Source: Streptomyces sp. OR43 (GTDB lineage Bacteria > Actinomycetota > Actinomycetes > Streptomycetales > Streptomycetaceae). From it: 32,232 nt of DNA. How positions within the stretch are numbered: position 1 is the first letter of the stretch; each line of letters opens with the position of its first letter. The notes under the pieces were generated by a model. It ran no database searches and had not been told where the DNA came from. It saw only the letters and a program-made list of their open reading frames with translations. The position numbers and the translations under genes are program-made. The stretch covers positions 910,719 through 942,950 of the forward strand of contig NZ_RDBK01000043.1 of NCBI RefSeq assembly GCF_008042275.1, written 5' to 3'. Below, piece after piece: positions 25,801-32,232 of this stretch.

Positions 25801-26652
25801 GTGACACCGCTCGTCGCCATAGCCGTCCTGACCGCCGCCTTCACCCACGCCGGCTGGAACGCCATCGCCCACGCGATCAAGGACCAGTTGCTCTCCTTCA
25901 CCCTGATCTCCGGGGGCGGTGTGCTGATCGGCGCGGCCGCCGCCTGCTTCGTCCCGTTCCCGGCGGCGGAGGCCTGGCCGTACCTGATCGTCTCCGCCGC
26001 CTTGCACGTGGCCTACATGCTGCTGCTGATGCGGTCGTTCACGCTCGGCGACTTCGGCCAGATGTATCCGATCGCGCGCGGCACGGCGCCGCTCGTGGTC
26101 ACCGTCCTGGCCGCCGTCTTCGTGGGCGAGCGCCCGGACGGCTGGGCGACGGCGGGCGTCGCGGTCGCCTCGGCGGGGCTGGTGGGGCTGGCCCTCTGGG
26201 GCATCCGGGGCGCCGGCAAGCGCCCCCAGTGGCCCGCGATCCTGGCCGCGCTCGCCACGGGTCTGGCCATCGCCGGATACACCACCGTCGACGGCGTCGG
26301 GGTCCGCTCCTCGGGCAGTTCGCTCGGCTACGTCGCCTGGCTGATGGTCCTCGAAGGCCTCGCCATCCCCCTCTACGCCCTGTACCGGCGCCGCTCCGCC
26401 CTCCCGGCCCAGCTCCGCCCCCACGCGGTACGCGGCCTGCTGGGCGCGGCCCTGTCGGTGACGGCGTACGGACTCGTCCTGTGGGCGCAGACCCGCGCGG
26501 CGCTCGCCCCGGTGGCGGCGCTGCGCGAGTCCTCGATCATCGTCGGCGCGGCGATAGGCGCGGTGTTCTTCAAGGAACGCTTCGGCGCCCCGCGCATCGC
26601 GGCGGCCGGGCTGATGGTGGTCGGCATCGGGCTCATGCTGCACACGAGTTGA
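25801..26652 (+). CDS. EamA/DMT-family transporter
   Basis: The 283-residue hydrophobic protein shows about ten helices in two repeated halves, as in drug/metabolite transporters. The first half starts FTHAGWNAIAH and the second half ends with the typical FKERFGAPRIAAAGLMVVGIGLML. The GTG at 25801 begins exactly at the first helix; the ribosome-binding site is weak. The transported compound cannot be read from the sequence. It follows the coiled-coil gene by 19 bp and overlaps a short HTH frame by 4 bp. Confidence 0.9.
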   Translation: MTPLVAIAVLTAAFTHAGWNAIAHAIKDQLLSFTLISGGGVLIGAAAACFVPFPAAEAWPYLIVSAALHVAYMLLLMRSFTLGDFGQMYPIARGTAPLVVTVLAAVFVGERPDGWATAGVAVASAGLVGLALWGIRGAGKRPQWPAILAALATGLAIAGYTTVDGVGVRSSGSSLGYVAWLMVLEGLAIPLYALYRRRSALPAQLRPHAVRGLLGAALSVTAYGLVLWAQTRAALAPVAALRESSIIVGAAIGAVFFKERFGAPRIAAAGLMVVGIGLMLHTS

Positions 26653-26873
26653 GAGCGGCGGGCGACGGCGTCGCGCGGCAGGCCGGCCTGACCCGGGCCG
26701 AGGTGGCGACACGGACGGGTACAGCTCAGCCCAAGGTCTCCCGGCTGAAACGCCTCCCGGTCCAGGAGATCAGCCAGCGCCGGCTTCGCCGCTGTCTTCG
26801 CGCCCTGGAGGCCGGCCTCGTCCTGCGGGCCACGATGTCCACGGGCGACCGGCTTCCGCTGACCGCTCCCTGA
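26649..26873 (+). pseudogene. short XRE/HigA-like helix-turn-helix remnant
   Basis: This frame encodes QAGLTRAEVATRTGTAQPK, then VSRLKRLPVQEIS, LRRCLRALEAGLVLRA and an LTAP end. That is the pattern of antitoxin-type XRE regulators (GLTQAEVA..TG..Q..VSR.E.....S...LRRY..AL.A.LVLRA). A TTG at 26649 overlapping the transporter stop (TTGA) would give 74 residues, shorter than the usual 90-110, and no toxin gene is adjacent. It is either a truncated relic or a small intact DNA-binding protein; I favour a relic. Confidence 0.6.
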
Positions 26874-27106
26874 CCGCTCCCTGACCGGCCCGCCCTCGCA
26901 GCGGCCTTCAGCGGCCACGCCGCCCCCGCGCATGGACACGCCCCGCCCTGCCTACGGCCGGCGTACGCGCGCCCGTCCGATACCCAGGTTCACGCACCAC
27001 GGAGGGTGCGCGCCTCGCGAACCTCCTCGCAGGTCACCGGGCAACTCGGCCGCGGGTCCGCCGCGTTCCGCGCCGTCCGCGCACGACGGCCGTCGTTCAC
27101 CAACTA
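26874..27106. other. non-coding stretch without recognisable features
   Basis: About 230 bp between the HTH remnant and the promoter of the DUF1996 gene. Base composition is as in its neighbours. No reading frame with family resemblance, RNA or repeat was seen apart from the short direct repeat GACCGCTCCCT around 26862-26883. Confidence 0.5.
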
Positions 27107-27136
27107 TTGACACGCTCTTGTCAGGAGCGGAACACT
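27107..27136 (+). promoter_or_regulatory. putative promoter of the DUF1996 gene
   Basis: TTGACA at 27107-27112 is a consensus -35; AACACT at 27131-27136 is a weak -10 with an 18-bp spacer. Transcription would start near 27143, inside the palindrome at 27139-27164, which suits a repressor. Confidence 0.5.
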
Positions 27137-27138
27137 CC

Positions 27139-27164
27139 GAGTTGGGAGAGCGCTCTCCCAACTC
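27139..27164. promoter_or_regulatory. 26-bp perfect palindrome, LacI-family operator
   Basis: The palindrome is perfect over 26 bp with the core TTGGGAGAGCGCTCTCCCAA. The central CG and the TGGGAG/CTCCCA half-sites match LacI-family operators of polysaccharide utilisation genes in streptomycetes (such as CebR-type sites). The core GAGAGCGCTCTC recurs at 28365-28376. Confidence 0.85.
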
Positions 27165-27198
27165 CATGCACGCCCCCACGACGCAGCAGGAGGTCTCC

Positions 27199-28308
27199 AT
27201 GCCCCGGAGGTCGAGAACCCTCACCGGACTGCTCTTGTTCACCTCGCTGACCCTGACCACGGCAGGGATCGCCGGTATCGCGGCGACAGCGAACGCCTCG
27301 CCCGAGACGCCGGCCGCGGCGGCGGGCACACACGCGGAACACGCCGCGTACTCCATGCCGGGCATGCCCGGCATGCCCGCGTCCACCCAGGCCTCCGGCG
27401 ACGATCCGGACGGGGACGGCTACATCATGGCCGACCCGCCCGTCACCGGGGTCACCCCCTCGACGAAGGTCCCGCCGCCGGCGTACTTCCACGAGTTCCA
27501 GGCCAAGTGCGCCCCGACGCACACCGCCCCCGACGACCCGATCGTCTACCCGGGGCAGCCCGGCAAGTCCCACGACCACACGTTCATGGGCAACACCACG
27601 ACGAACGCGAACACCACCACCGCCTCGCTGGAGTCGGGCGACACCACCTGCCTGGCACCCGGCGACAAGTCCGGCTACTGGATGCCGAGCCTGTTCAACG
27701 GGGACACGAAGATCCTGCCCGAAGGCGTCCAGACCATCTACTACAAGTCGGGCGTCACCGACTACACCAGCGTGCGGCCCTTCCCGCGGGGACTGCGGTA
27801 CGTCGTCGGCAGCCCGATGCAGACGAAGGAGGAGTTCAAGAACCTCAAGGGCACCGTCGAGGGCTGGGAGTGCGGTGAGTCGTTCAAGAACTACGACTTC
27901 CCGGCCACCTGCCCGACCAGTCGGGACACCTACCTCAACCTGCGCCTCCAGGCGCCCAGTTGCTGGGACGGCATCCATCTGGACACGCCGGACCACAAGA
28001 GCCACATGGCCTACCCGGTGGCGGGCGGAGCCAACTACAACTCCTGCCCGGCCGACCACCCCGTCGCGCTGCCGATGATCGAGTTCAAGATGGCCTGGCC
28101 GGTCAACGGCGACATGTCGAAGGTGAGACTGGCGAGCGGCGCCGGCTACTCGTTCCACTACGACTTCATGAACGGGTGGGACGCCGCCACCCTCGACGCG
28201 ATGGCCACGCACTGCATCAAGGGTGGCCTGCAGTGCGACCCGCACGGCTACGACGAGAACCACCCCGGCCAGGGTGCCGTGCTCGACGAGAACTACGAAC
28301 TGCCGTAG
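27199..28308 (+). CDS. secreted DUF1996 protein
   Basis: The 369-residue product has a Sec signal peptide (MPRRSRTLTG, hydrophobic core, cleavage near ANA at about residue 33), a short His/Met-rich segment (HAEH..SMPGMPGMP) and a DUF1996 domain with YFHEFQAKC (H98), SHDHTFMGN (H125, D126, H127), SHMAYP and several cysteines. DUF1996 proteins are secreted proteins of actinomycetes and fungi without an assigned reaction; the His motifs could bind metal or be catalytic. The ATG at 27199 has CAGGAGG 7 nt upstream. Its operator is shared with the next gene, a glycoside hydrolase, pointing to a role in polysaccharide use. Confidence 0.9.
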   Translation: MPRRSRTLTGLLLFTSLTLTTAGIAGIAATANASPETPAAAAGTHAEHAAYSMPGMPGMPASTQASGDDPDGDGYIMADPPVTGVTPSTKVPPPAYFHEFQAKCAPTHTAPDDPIVYPGQPGKSHDHTFMGNTTTNANTTTASLESGDTTCLAPGDKSGYWMPSLFNGDTKILPEGVQTIYYKSGVTDYTSVRPFPRGLRYVVGSPMQTKEEFKNLKGTVEGWECGESFKNYDFPATCPTSRDTYLNLRLQAPSCWDGIHLDTPDHKSHMAYPVAGGANYNSCPADHPVALPMIEFKMAWPVNGDMSKVRLASGAGYSFHYDFMNGWDAATLDAMATHCIKGGLQCDPHGYDENHPGQGAVLDENYELP

Positions 28309-28339
28309 CCCGCACCACCCCGCTTCCCCCCACGGAACG

Positions 28340-28360
28340 AGGGGCCTTTTTTCGGCCCTT
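28340..28360 (+). terminator. terminator after the DUF1996 gene
   Basis: The GGGCC and GGCCC arms around a TTTTTTC loop form a stem 30-50 bp after the stop at 28308 and directly before the second operator. Confidence 0.6.
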
Positions 28361-28363
28361 CAC

Positions 28364-28377
28364 GGAGAGCGCTCTCC
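28364..28377. promoter_or_regulatory. LacI-family operator of the hydrolase gene
   Basis: GGAGAGCGCTCTCC is a perfect 14-bp palindrome with the same core as the operator at 27139-27164. It lies unusually close to the coding region: in-frame signal-peptide-like codons begin within a few bases of its right end. Confidence 0.8.
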
Positions 28378-28424
28378 AAGATCAGTCACGCCATCCCTCC
28401 CCCACCCGCCGGGCCAGGCGCCTG

Positions 28425-30146
28425 GTGGCGCCGCTCGCGGCGGCGGCCGTGCTGGGCGGCGGCCTGCTCGCCGTCCAGGCGCCCGCCGCCCAGGCGGCCG
28501 GCAGCGTCGTCAAGGTCACCGGATCCCAGGGGAACTGGGCGCTGAGCGTGGACGGTTCGCCGTATACGGTCAAGGGCCTGACCTGGGGCCCGTCGGTCGC
28601 CGACGCCGAGAAGTACCTGCCCGACGTGAAGTCGATGGGCGTCAACACCATCCGCACCTGGGGCACCGACGCCACCAGCAAGCCGCTCTTCGACACGGCG
28701 GCGGCCAACGGCATCAAGGTGATCGCCGGCTTCTGGCTCCAGCCCGGCGGCGGCCCCGGCAGCGGCGGCTGCGTCAACTACCTGACGGACACGCAGTACA
28801 AGAACGACATGCTCGCCGAGTTCCCCAAGTGGGTCGACACCTACAAGGACAACCCCGGCGTGCTCATGTGGAACGTCGGCAACGAGTCGACGCTCGGCCT
28901 CCAGAACTGTTACGGCGGCGACGAACTGGAGGCCCAGCGCAACGCGTACACGACCTTCGTCAACGACGTCGCGAAGAAGATCCACGAGGTCGACCCCAAC
29001 CACCCGGTGACCTCGACCGACGCCTGGACCGGCGCCTGGCCCTACTACAAGAAGAACGCCCCGGACCTCGACCTGTACGCGGTCAACGCCTACAACGCGG
29101 TCTGCGCCATCAAGTCCGACTGGGAGCAGGGCGGTTACGACAAGCCCTACATCGTCACCGAGACGGGACCGGCCGGCGAGTGGGAGGTCGACGACGACGC
29201 GAACGGCGTCCCGGCCGAGCCCACCGACGTGGCCAAGGCCGAGGGCTACGAGAAGGCGTGGGGCTGCGTCACCGGGCACACCGGTGTGGCGCTCGGCGCC
29301 ACGATGTTCCACTACGGCACCGAGGACGACTTCGGCGGCGTCTGGTTCAACCTGCTGCCCGGCGGCGAGAAGCGCCTGTCGTACTACGCCGTGAAGAAGG
29401 CGTACGGCGCCGACACCTCGGGCGACAACACCCCGCCGGTCGTCACGGACATGGCGGTGGAGGGTGCCACCACCGGCGTCCCCACCGGCAGCGACCTGAG
29501 GATCAGCACGCACACCAGTGACCCGGACGGCGACGCGATCACCTATCAGGTCCTCTTCAGCAGCAACTACATCGACCAGAACAAGGCGCTGGCCCCCGCC
29601 GAGACCAAGGACAACGGCGACGGCACGCTGACCGCGAAGGCGCCGAGCAGGACCGGCGTCTACAAGGCCTATGTGAAGGCCACGGACGGCAAGGGCAACG
29701 TGGGCATCGAGACCACGTCCGTGAAGGTCATCCCGCCGAAGGTGGACGGGACGAACGTCTCCCAGGGCAAGGCCGCCACGGCGTCCTCGTTCCAGACCGA
29801 CCCGACGGGCGGCTGCCCGTGCGGCGCGGCCAACGCGGTGGACGGCAGGTTCGACACCCGCTGGGCCAGCGACTGGAGCGACCCGCAGTGGGTCCAGGTC
29901 GACCTCGGCGCCTCGACGAGCTTCAACCACGTCCAGCTCGCCTGGGACCCGGCGTTCGGCAAGGCGTACGACATCCAGACGTCCGAGGACGGGCAGAGCT
30001 GGACGACGGTGAAGTCGGTGACGGACGGAAACGGCGACATCGACGACATCGACGTCAACGGCACGGGCCGCTACGTGCGGATCAACGGCACGGCCCGCGG
30101 CTCCGGTTACGGCTACTCGCTGTACGAGTTCGGCGTCTACAGCTGA
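28425..30146 (+). CDS. secreted clan GH-A-like glycoside hydrolase with C-terminal F5/8C (CBM32-like) domain
   Basis: From the GTG at 28425 the protein is 573 residues: a signal sequence ending AQA, a TIM-barrel catalytic domain (about 30-330), an Ig-like linker domain (about 335-440) and an F5/8 type C domain (about 442-573). WNVGNES (E154) fits the acid/base and VTETGP (E246) the nucleophile of clan GH-A retaining enzymes. The coding frame clearly continues upstream (SRHPSPTRRARRL supplies the basic n-region of the signal peptide), but no ATG, GTG or TTG occurs between 28309 and 28425. The true start is therefore uncertain. Substrate is unknown; glucan-type polysaccharide is plausible from the operator. 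Confidence 0.85.
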   Translation: MAPLAAAAVLGGGLLAVQAPAAQAAGSVVKVTGSQGNWALSVDGSPYTVKGLTWGPSVADAEKYLPDVKSMGVNTIRTWGTDATSKPLFDTAAANGIKVIAGFWLQPGGGPGSGGCVNYLTDTQYKNDMLAEFPKWVDTYKDNPGVLMWNVGNESTLGLQNCYGGDELEAQRNAYTTFVNDVAKKIHEVDPNHPVTSTDAWTGAWPYYKKNAPDLDLYAVNAYNAVCAIKSDWEQGGYDKPYIVTETGPAGEWEVDDDANGVPAEPTDVAKAEGYEKAWGCVTGHTGVALGATMFHYGTEDDFGGVWFNLLPGGEKRLSYYAVKKAYGADTSGDNTPPVVTDMAVEGATTGVPTGSDLRISTHTSDPDGDAITYQVLFSSNYIDQNKALAPAETKDNGDGTLTAKAPSRTGVYKAYVKATDGKGNVGIETTSVKVIPPKVDGTNVSQGKAATASSFQTDPTGGCPCGAANAVDGRFDTRWASDWSDPQWVQVDLGASTSFNHVQLAWDPAFGKAYDIQTSEDGQSWTTVKSVTDGNGDIDDIDVNGTGRYVRINGTARGSGYGYSLYEFGVYS

Positions 30147-30189
30147 CGGGAGGCGGACACCCACGAGGGTCACTCGCCTCGGCAGGCCG

Positions 30190-30519
30190 ATGCTCTCCGC
30201 CGGCAGCCGGCCGGGGTGGTACGCGGCCGTCATCCAACTGGCCGGAGGCGTCCTGGTGGCGCTCGGCCTCGGTGCGAGAACGGCCGCGTTCGTGGGCTCC
30301 GGCTCCATGGCGTTCGCGTACTTCGATGTACACCAGCGGACAGGCCTGCTGCCGATGCAGAACGGCGGCGAGGCAGCGGTCTTCTTCTGCTGGACGCTGC
30401 TCCTGCTCGTGTTCACCGGTCCCGGCGTCCTGGCCGCGGACCGGCTGCCCCTCTTCCGCGGAGCCGCCCGGGAGAGTACGCGACCGCAGCGGGAACAGCA
30501 CCTGGGTGTACCCGCCTGA
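30190..30519 (+). CDS. truncated DoxX-like membrane protein
   Basis: The 109 residues match the last two-thirds of a DoxX-family protein (WYAAVIQLAGGVLVALGLGARTAAF, MAFAYFDVHQ, PMQNGGEAAVFFCW), with three hydrophobic helices. The usual first helix with the HGxxK-type motif is missing, and upstream in-frame codons do not supply it. The ATG at 30190 has only a weak ribosome-binding site. It may be a decayed gene or a short variant. It follows the hydrolase gene by 43 bp. Confidence 0.6.
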   Translation: MLSAGSRPGWYAAVIQLAGGVLVALGLGARTAAFVGSGSMAFAYFDVHQRTGLLPMQNGGEAAVFFCWTLLLLVFTGPGVLAADRLPLFRGAARESTRPQREQHLGVPA

Positions 30520-30538
30520 GGGGACGGACGCGCCCACA

Positions 30539-30578
30539 CCGGCCGGCCCCCCGGAACTGCCTCCGGGGGGCCGGCCGG
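30539..30578. terminator. strong bidirectional terminator
   Basis: Perfect 17-bp arms (30539-30555 and 30562-30578) flank the loop ACTGCC between the convergent DoxX-like and CU044_5270-type genes. Confidence 0.85.
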
Positions 30579-30588
30579 CGTTCCGTGG

Positions 30589-31536
30589 TCAGCCCGTGGT
30601 CTTCGCCGGGCCCGCGTAGAGGTAGGTGGCGCGCTGGACGATGTGGCCGTCCTGGCCTCCCGGCATGGAGTTGACCTCAAGGAGCCGGCCGTCGGACGGC
30701 CTGACGATCCAGTTCGGGTTGTGGTCGCTGTGGGCGGGGTACTTCTCGGTCCACTTCCAGGAGATCTGGGTTCCGGTACGGCCGACCCCGTCCTTCACCC
30801 CTTCCGTCACCACGGCCCCCGGCGTGTCGGCGAGCACGCGGTACAGTGCCGCGCGCAGACGCGGTGAGACGGGGGCCTGGGTCAGCAGCACACCGGCCTG
30901 GCGGACGGTCTGCTCGGCGGCGGACCCCTTGGCGCCGGCCGAGAGGACGCCGCGCAGAGCGTCCGGCCGGGTGGGGAGGGTGTTGATGTCCTGCCAGGCC
31001 ACCCGGCCGTCGCCCACCTGCCAGCTGAAGCCCTCGGGATGGGACTTGACGGTGGTTTTCTGGGCGCCCTTGATGACGGTCCTGGTGCGGCTCTGGTAGT
31101 AGTCCGCGGTGTTTCCCTTGTCGCCCTCCACCCACATCCGCACCGTCGTCTTCCAGTACGCCTCGGTCAGCGTCTTGGCGTTGTACGCGTCGGTGAGGGT
31201 GGTGTGCTCGGCCATGCTCGTGAACACCTCGGACGCCGACGCGCCGGCCGCCGGCCCACTGCCGCCCAGGTCGATGACCGGGAGGACGGCGGCGCCCACC
31301 GCGATGGCCGCGACCGCTGCGGCGAGGGCGAACACCCGGTTCCGGCGGAAGCGGGGCTCGACAGCAGCCGGTACGGCGTCCTGGGCGTCCGCGACGTCCG
31401 CCTCGATGGCCCCAAGCACCAGGGAGCGGGCACGGGCCTGGACGGCCGGGTCGAGGGGTTCGGTGCGGCCCGCGCGCTGCAGGGCGGCGGCACCGGGAAA
31501 GTCGAGTACGTCCGTCTGCTCGTCGTCGTGCGTCAT
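30589..31536 (-). CDS. CU044_5270-type membrane protein, sigma-factor partner
   Basis: The 315-residue protein has a cytoplasmic N-terminus of about 65 residues, one membrane helix (about 68-88) and a large outside domain. This layout and the extracellular part (WVEGDKGNTADYYQS, PSDGRLLEVNSMPGGQ) resemble the CU044_5270 family usually found beside ECF sigma factors. It probably acts as the anti-sigma factor or a sensor for the sigma factor encoded upstream, though no zinc anti-sigma HxxxCxxC motif is present. The ATG at 31536 overlaps the sigma stop codon (ATGA). Confidence 0.85.
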   Translation of the reverse strand: MTHDDEQTDVLDFPGAAALQRAGRTEPLDPAVQARARSLVLGAIEADVADAQDAVPAAVEPRFRRNRVFALAAAVAAIAVGAAVLPVIDLGGSGPAAGASASEVFTSMAEHTTLTDAYNAKTLTEAYWKTTVRMWVEGDKGNTADYYQSRTRTVIKGAQKTTVKSHPEGFSWQVGDGRVAWQDINTLPTRPDALRGVLSAGAKGSAAEQTVRQAGVLLTQAPVSPRLRAALYRVLADTPGAVVTEGVKDGVGRTGTQISWKWTEKYPAHSDHNPNWIVRPSDGRLLEVNSMPGGQDGHIVQRATYLYAGPAKTTG

Positions 31537-32096
31537 GCGAAGTCTCCCGTCAGGTTCGTGCGGGTGGTTCTGGAGAGCCCGTCGCGCAGCCGGGCACGGG
31601 CCCGGTGCAGACGGGAACGGGCAGTGCCGGCGGGTATACCGACGACGGCGGCGGCCTCCGCGGGGGTCAGCTGCTCCCAGGCCACGAGCAGCAACAACTC
31701 GCGCTCGACCGCGGGGAGTCCGGCGATCTTCTCGTGCAGCTCCGGTCCGACCGTGGCGGCGTCCAGGCGCTGGTCGACGGCCTGCCACGGGTCGGCCGCC
31801 GTGGCGTCGGGGTGCTGCTGCTCGCGGGCGGCGGAGCGTGCCACGGCCTGCCGGTGCCGGGACAGCACGTTCCTGGCGACCCCGAACAGCCATCCCCTGG
31901 CAGAGCCGCGCGCGGCGTCGAACGTCTTGCGGTGGGCGTACGCCTGGAGCCACACCTCGGAGAGCAGGTCGTCGGCGGCTGCCGGGGCGCGGCGCACGAG
32001 GTATCCGTGCAGGGCCGGGGAGTGCCGGGCCACCAGCGGCTCGAAGGCCGTCGGCTCGCGTGCGGCGCGAGCCAGCAGATCCTCGTCCGGGTCCAT
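31533..32096 (-). CDS. ECF-type RNA polymerase sigma factor
   Basis: The 187-residue protein has sigma region 2 (about 20-85, including DDLLSEVWLQAYAHRKTFD and GWLFGVARNVLSRHRQ) and region 4 (about 125-172, LTPAEAAAVVGIPAGTARSRLHRARARL). These recognise the -10 and -35 elements. The ATG at 32096 follows AGGAGACCTC. The gene is translationally coupled to the CU044_5270-type gene. Target promoters cannot be read from this window with confidence. Confidence 0.93.
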   Translation of the reverse strand: MDPDEDLLARAAREPTAFEPLVARHSPALHGYLVRRAPAAADDLLSEVWLQAYAHRKTFDAARGSARGWLFGVARNVLSRHRQAVARSAAREQQHPDATAADPWQAVDQRLDAATVGPELHEKIAGLPAVERELLLLVAWEQLTPAEAAAVVGIPAGTARSRLHRARARLRDGLSRTTRTNLTGDFA

Positions 32097-32232
32097 GAGG
32101 TCTCCTGTCCGAGTCCGCCGGGCGGCGGTCTCACCCCGTACTTGCACAAGAGCTGGGCGAGCGTTCGCGGGCGGAGTCCCGGTACGCGCGGCACCGCCCC
32201 GCCCACGGGCCGGGGGCGGGGCACCACGGGCC
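32097..32232. other. upstream region of the sigma factor gene, window edge
   Basis: This 136-bp end piece holds the leader of the sigma gene. A GC-rich dyad (CCCCGCCC near 32196, then GGGGGCGGGG near 32213) could be a terminator of a gene beyond the window. No coding region is supported. Confidence 0.35.

Overview
The window reads as a chromosomal stretch of a Streptomyces-type actinomycete. GC content is very high, third positions are strongly GC-biased, GTG and TTG starts are common, and the gene families are typical streptomycete ones. No tRNA, rRNA, CRISPR array, transposase or phage gene was seen.

Positions 1-5500 are a galactose module: a leftward, translationally coupled galT-galE-galK operon, and divergently a sodium/sugar symporter followed by a 98-residue two-helix membrane protein. 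The intergenic region holds operator-like dyads. Positions 5495-6913 hold a LuxR-type regulator with a degenerate receiver domain, divergent from a small secreted protein. Positions 6925-12764 carry three leftward paralogues, each with a Pro/Gln-rich N-terminus, one membrane helix and an extracellular PQQ-like beta-propeller. The first of these is broken by a perfect 109-bp inverted repeat with a 25-nt spacer (8600-8842). An ABC-F ATPase (12939-14756) and a rightward lipoprotein (14977-15636) follow.

Positions 15670-20314 hold a remnant of a YoeB toxin gene and then the conserved leftward housekeeping run ispE, rsmA (ksgA), an RpfB-like DUF348/G5 protein without a lytic domain, tatD and a zinc-ribbon protein. 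rsmI (20474-21361) is divergent from a protein O-mannosyltransferase gene (pmt, 21424-23202), which has a putative leaderless promoter. A class B penicillin-binding protein, a membrane-anchored coiled-coil protein and an EamA-family transporter follow rightwards. A short HTH antitoxin-like ORF trails the transporter with a 4-bp overlap.

Positions 27100-30150 hold two secreted proteins, a DUF1996 protein and a clan GH-A-like glycoside hydrolase with a C-terminal F5/8C (CBM32-like) domain. Each is preceded by a LacI-type palindrome with the core GAGAGCGCTCTC, which suggests one carbohydrate-responsive regulon. The hydrolase has no normal start codon between its operator and its signal peptide. 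The window ends with a truncated DoxX-like membrane protein and a leftward ECF sigma factor gene coupled to a CU044_5270-type membrane protein gene.

The observations most worth checking are the perfect fold-back repeat that breaks the first propeller gene, the shared operator of the DUF1996 and hydrolase genes together with the missing hydrolase start, the shared upstream box of the other two propeller genes, and the two toxin-antitoxin remnants. I do not see a clear, complete, new defence or biosynthetic system.
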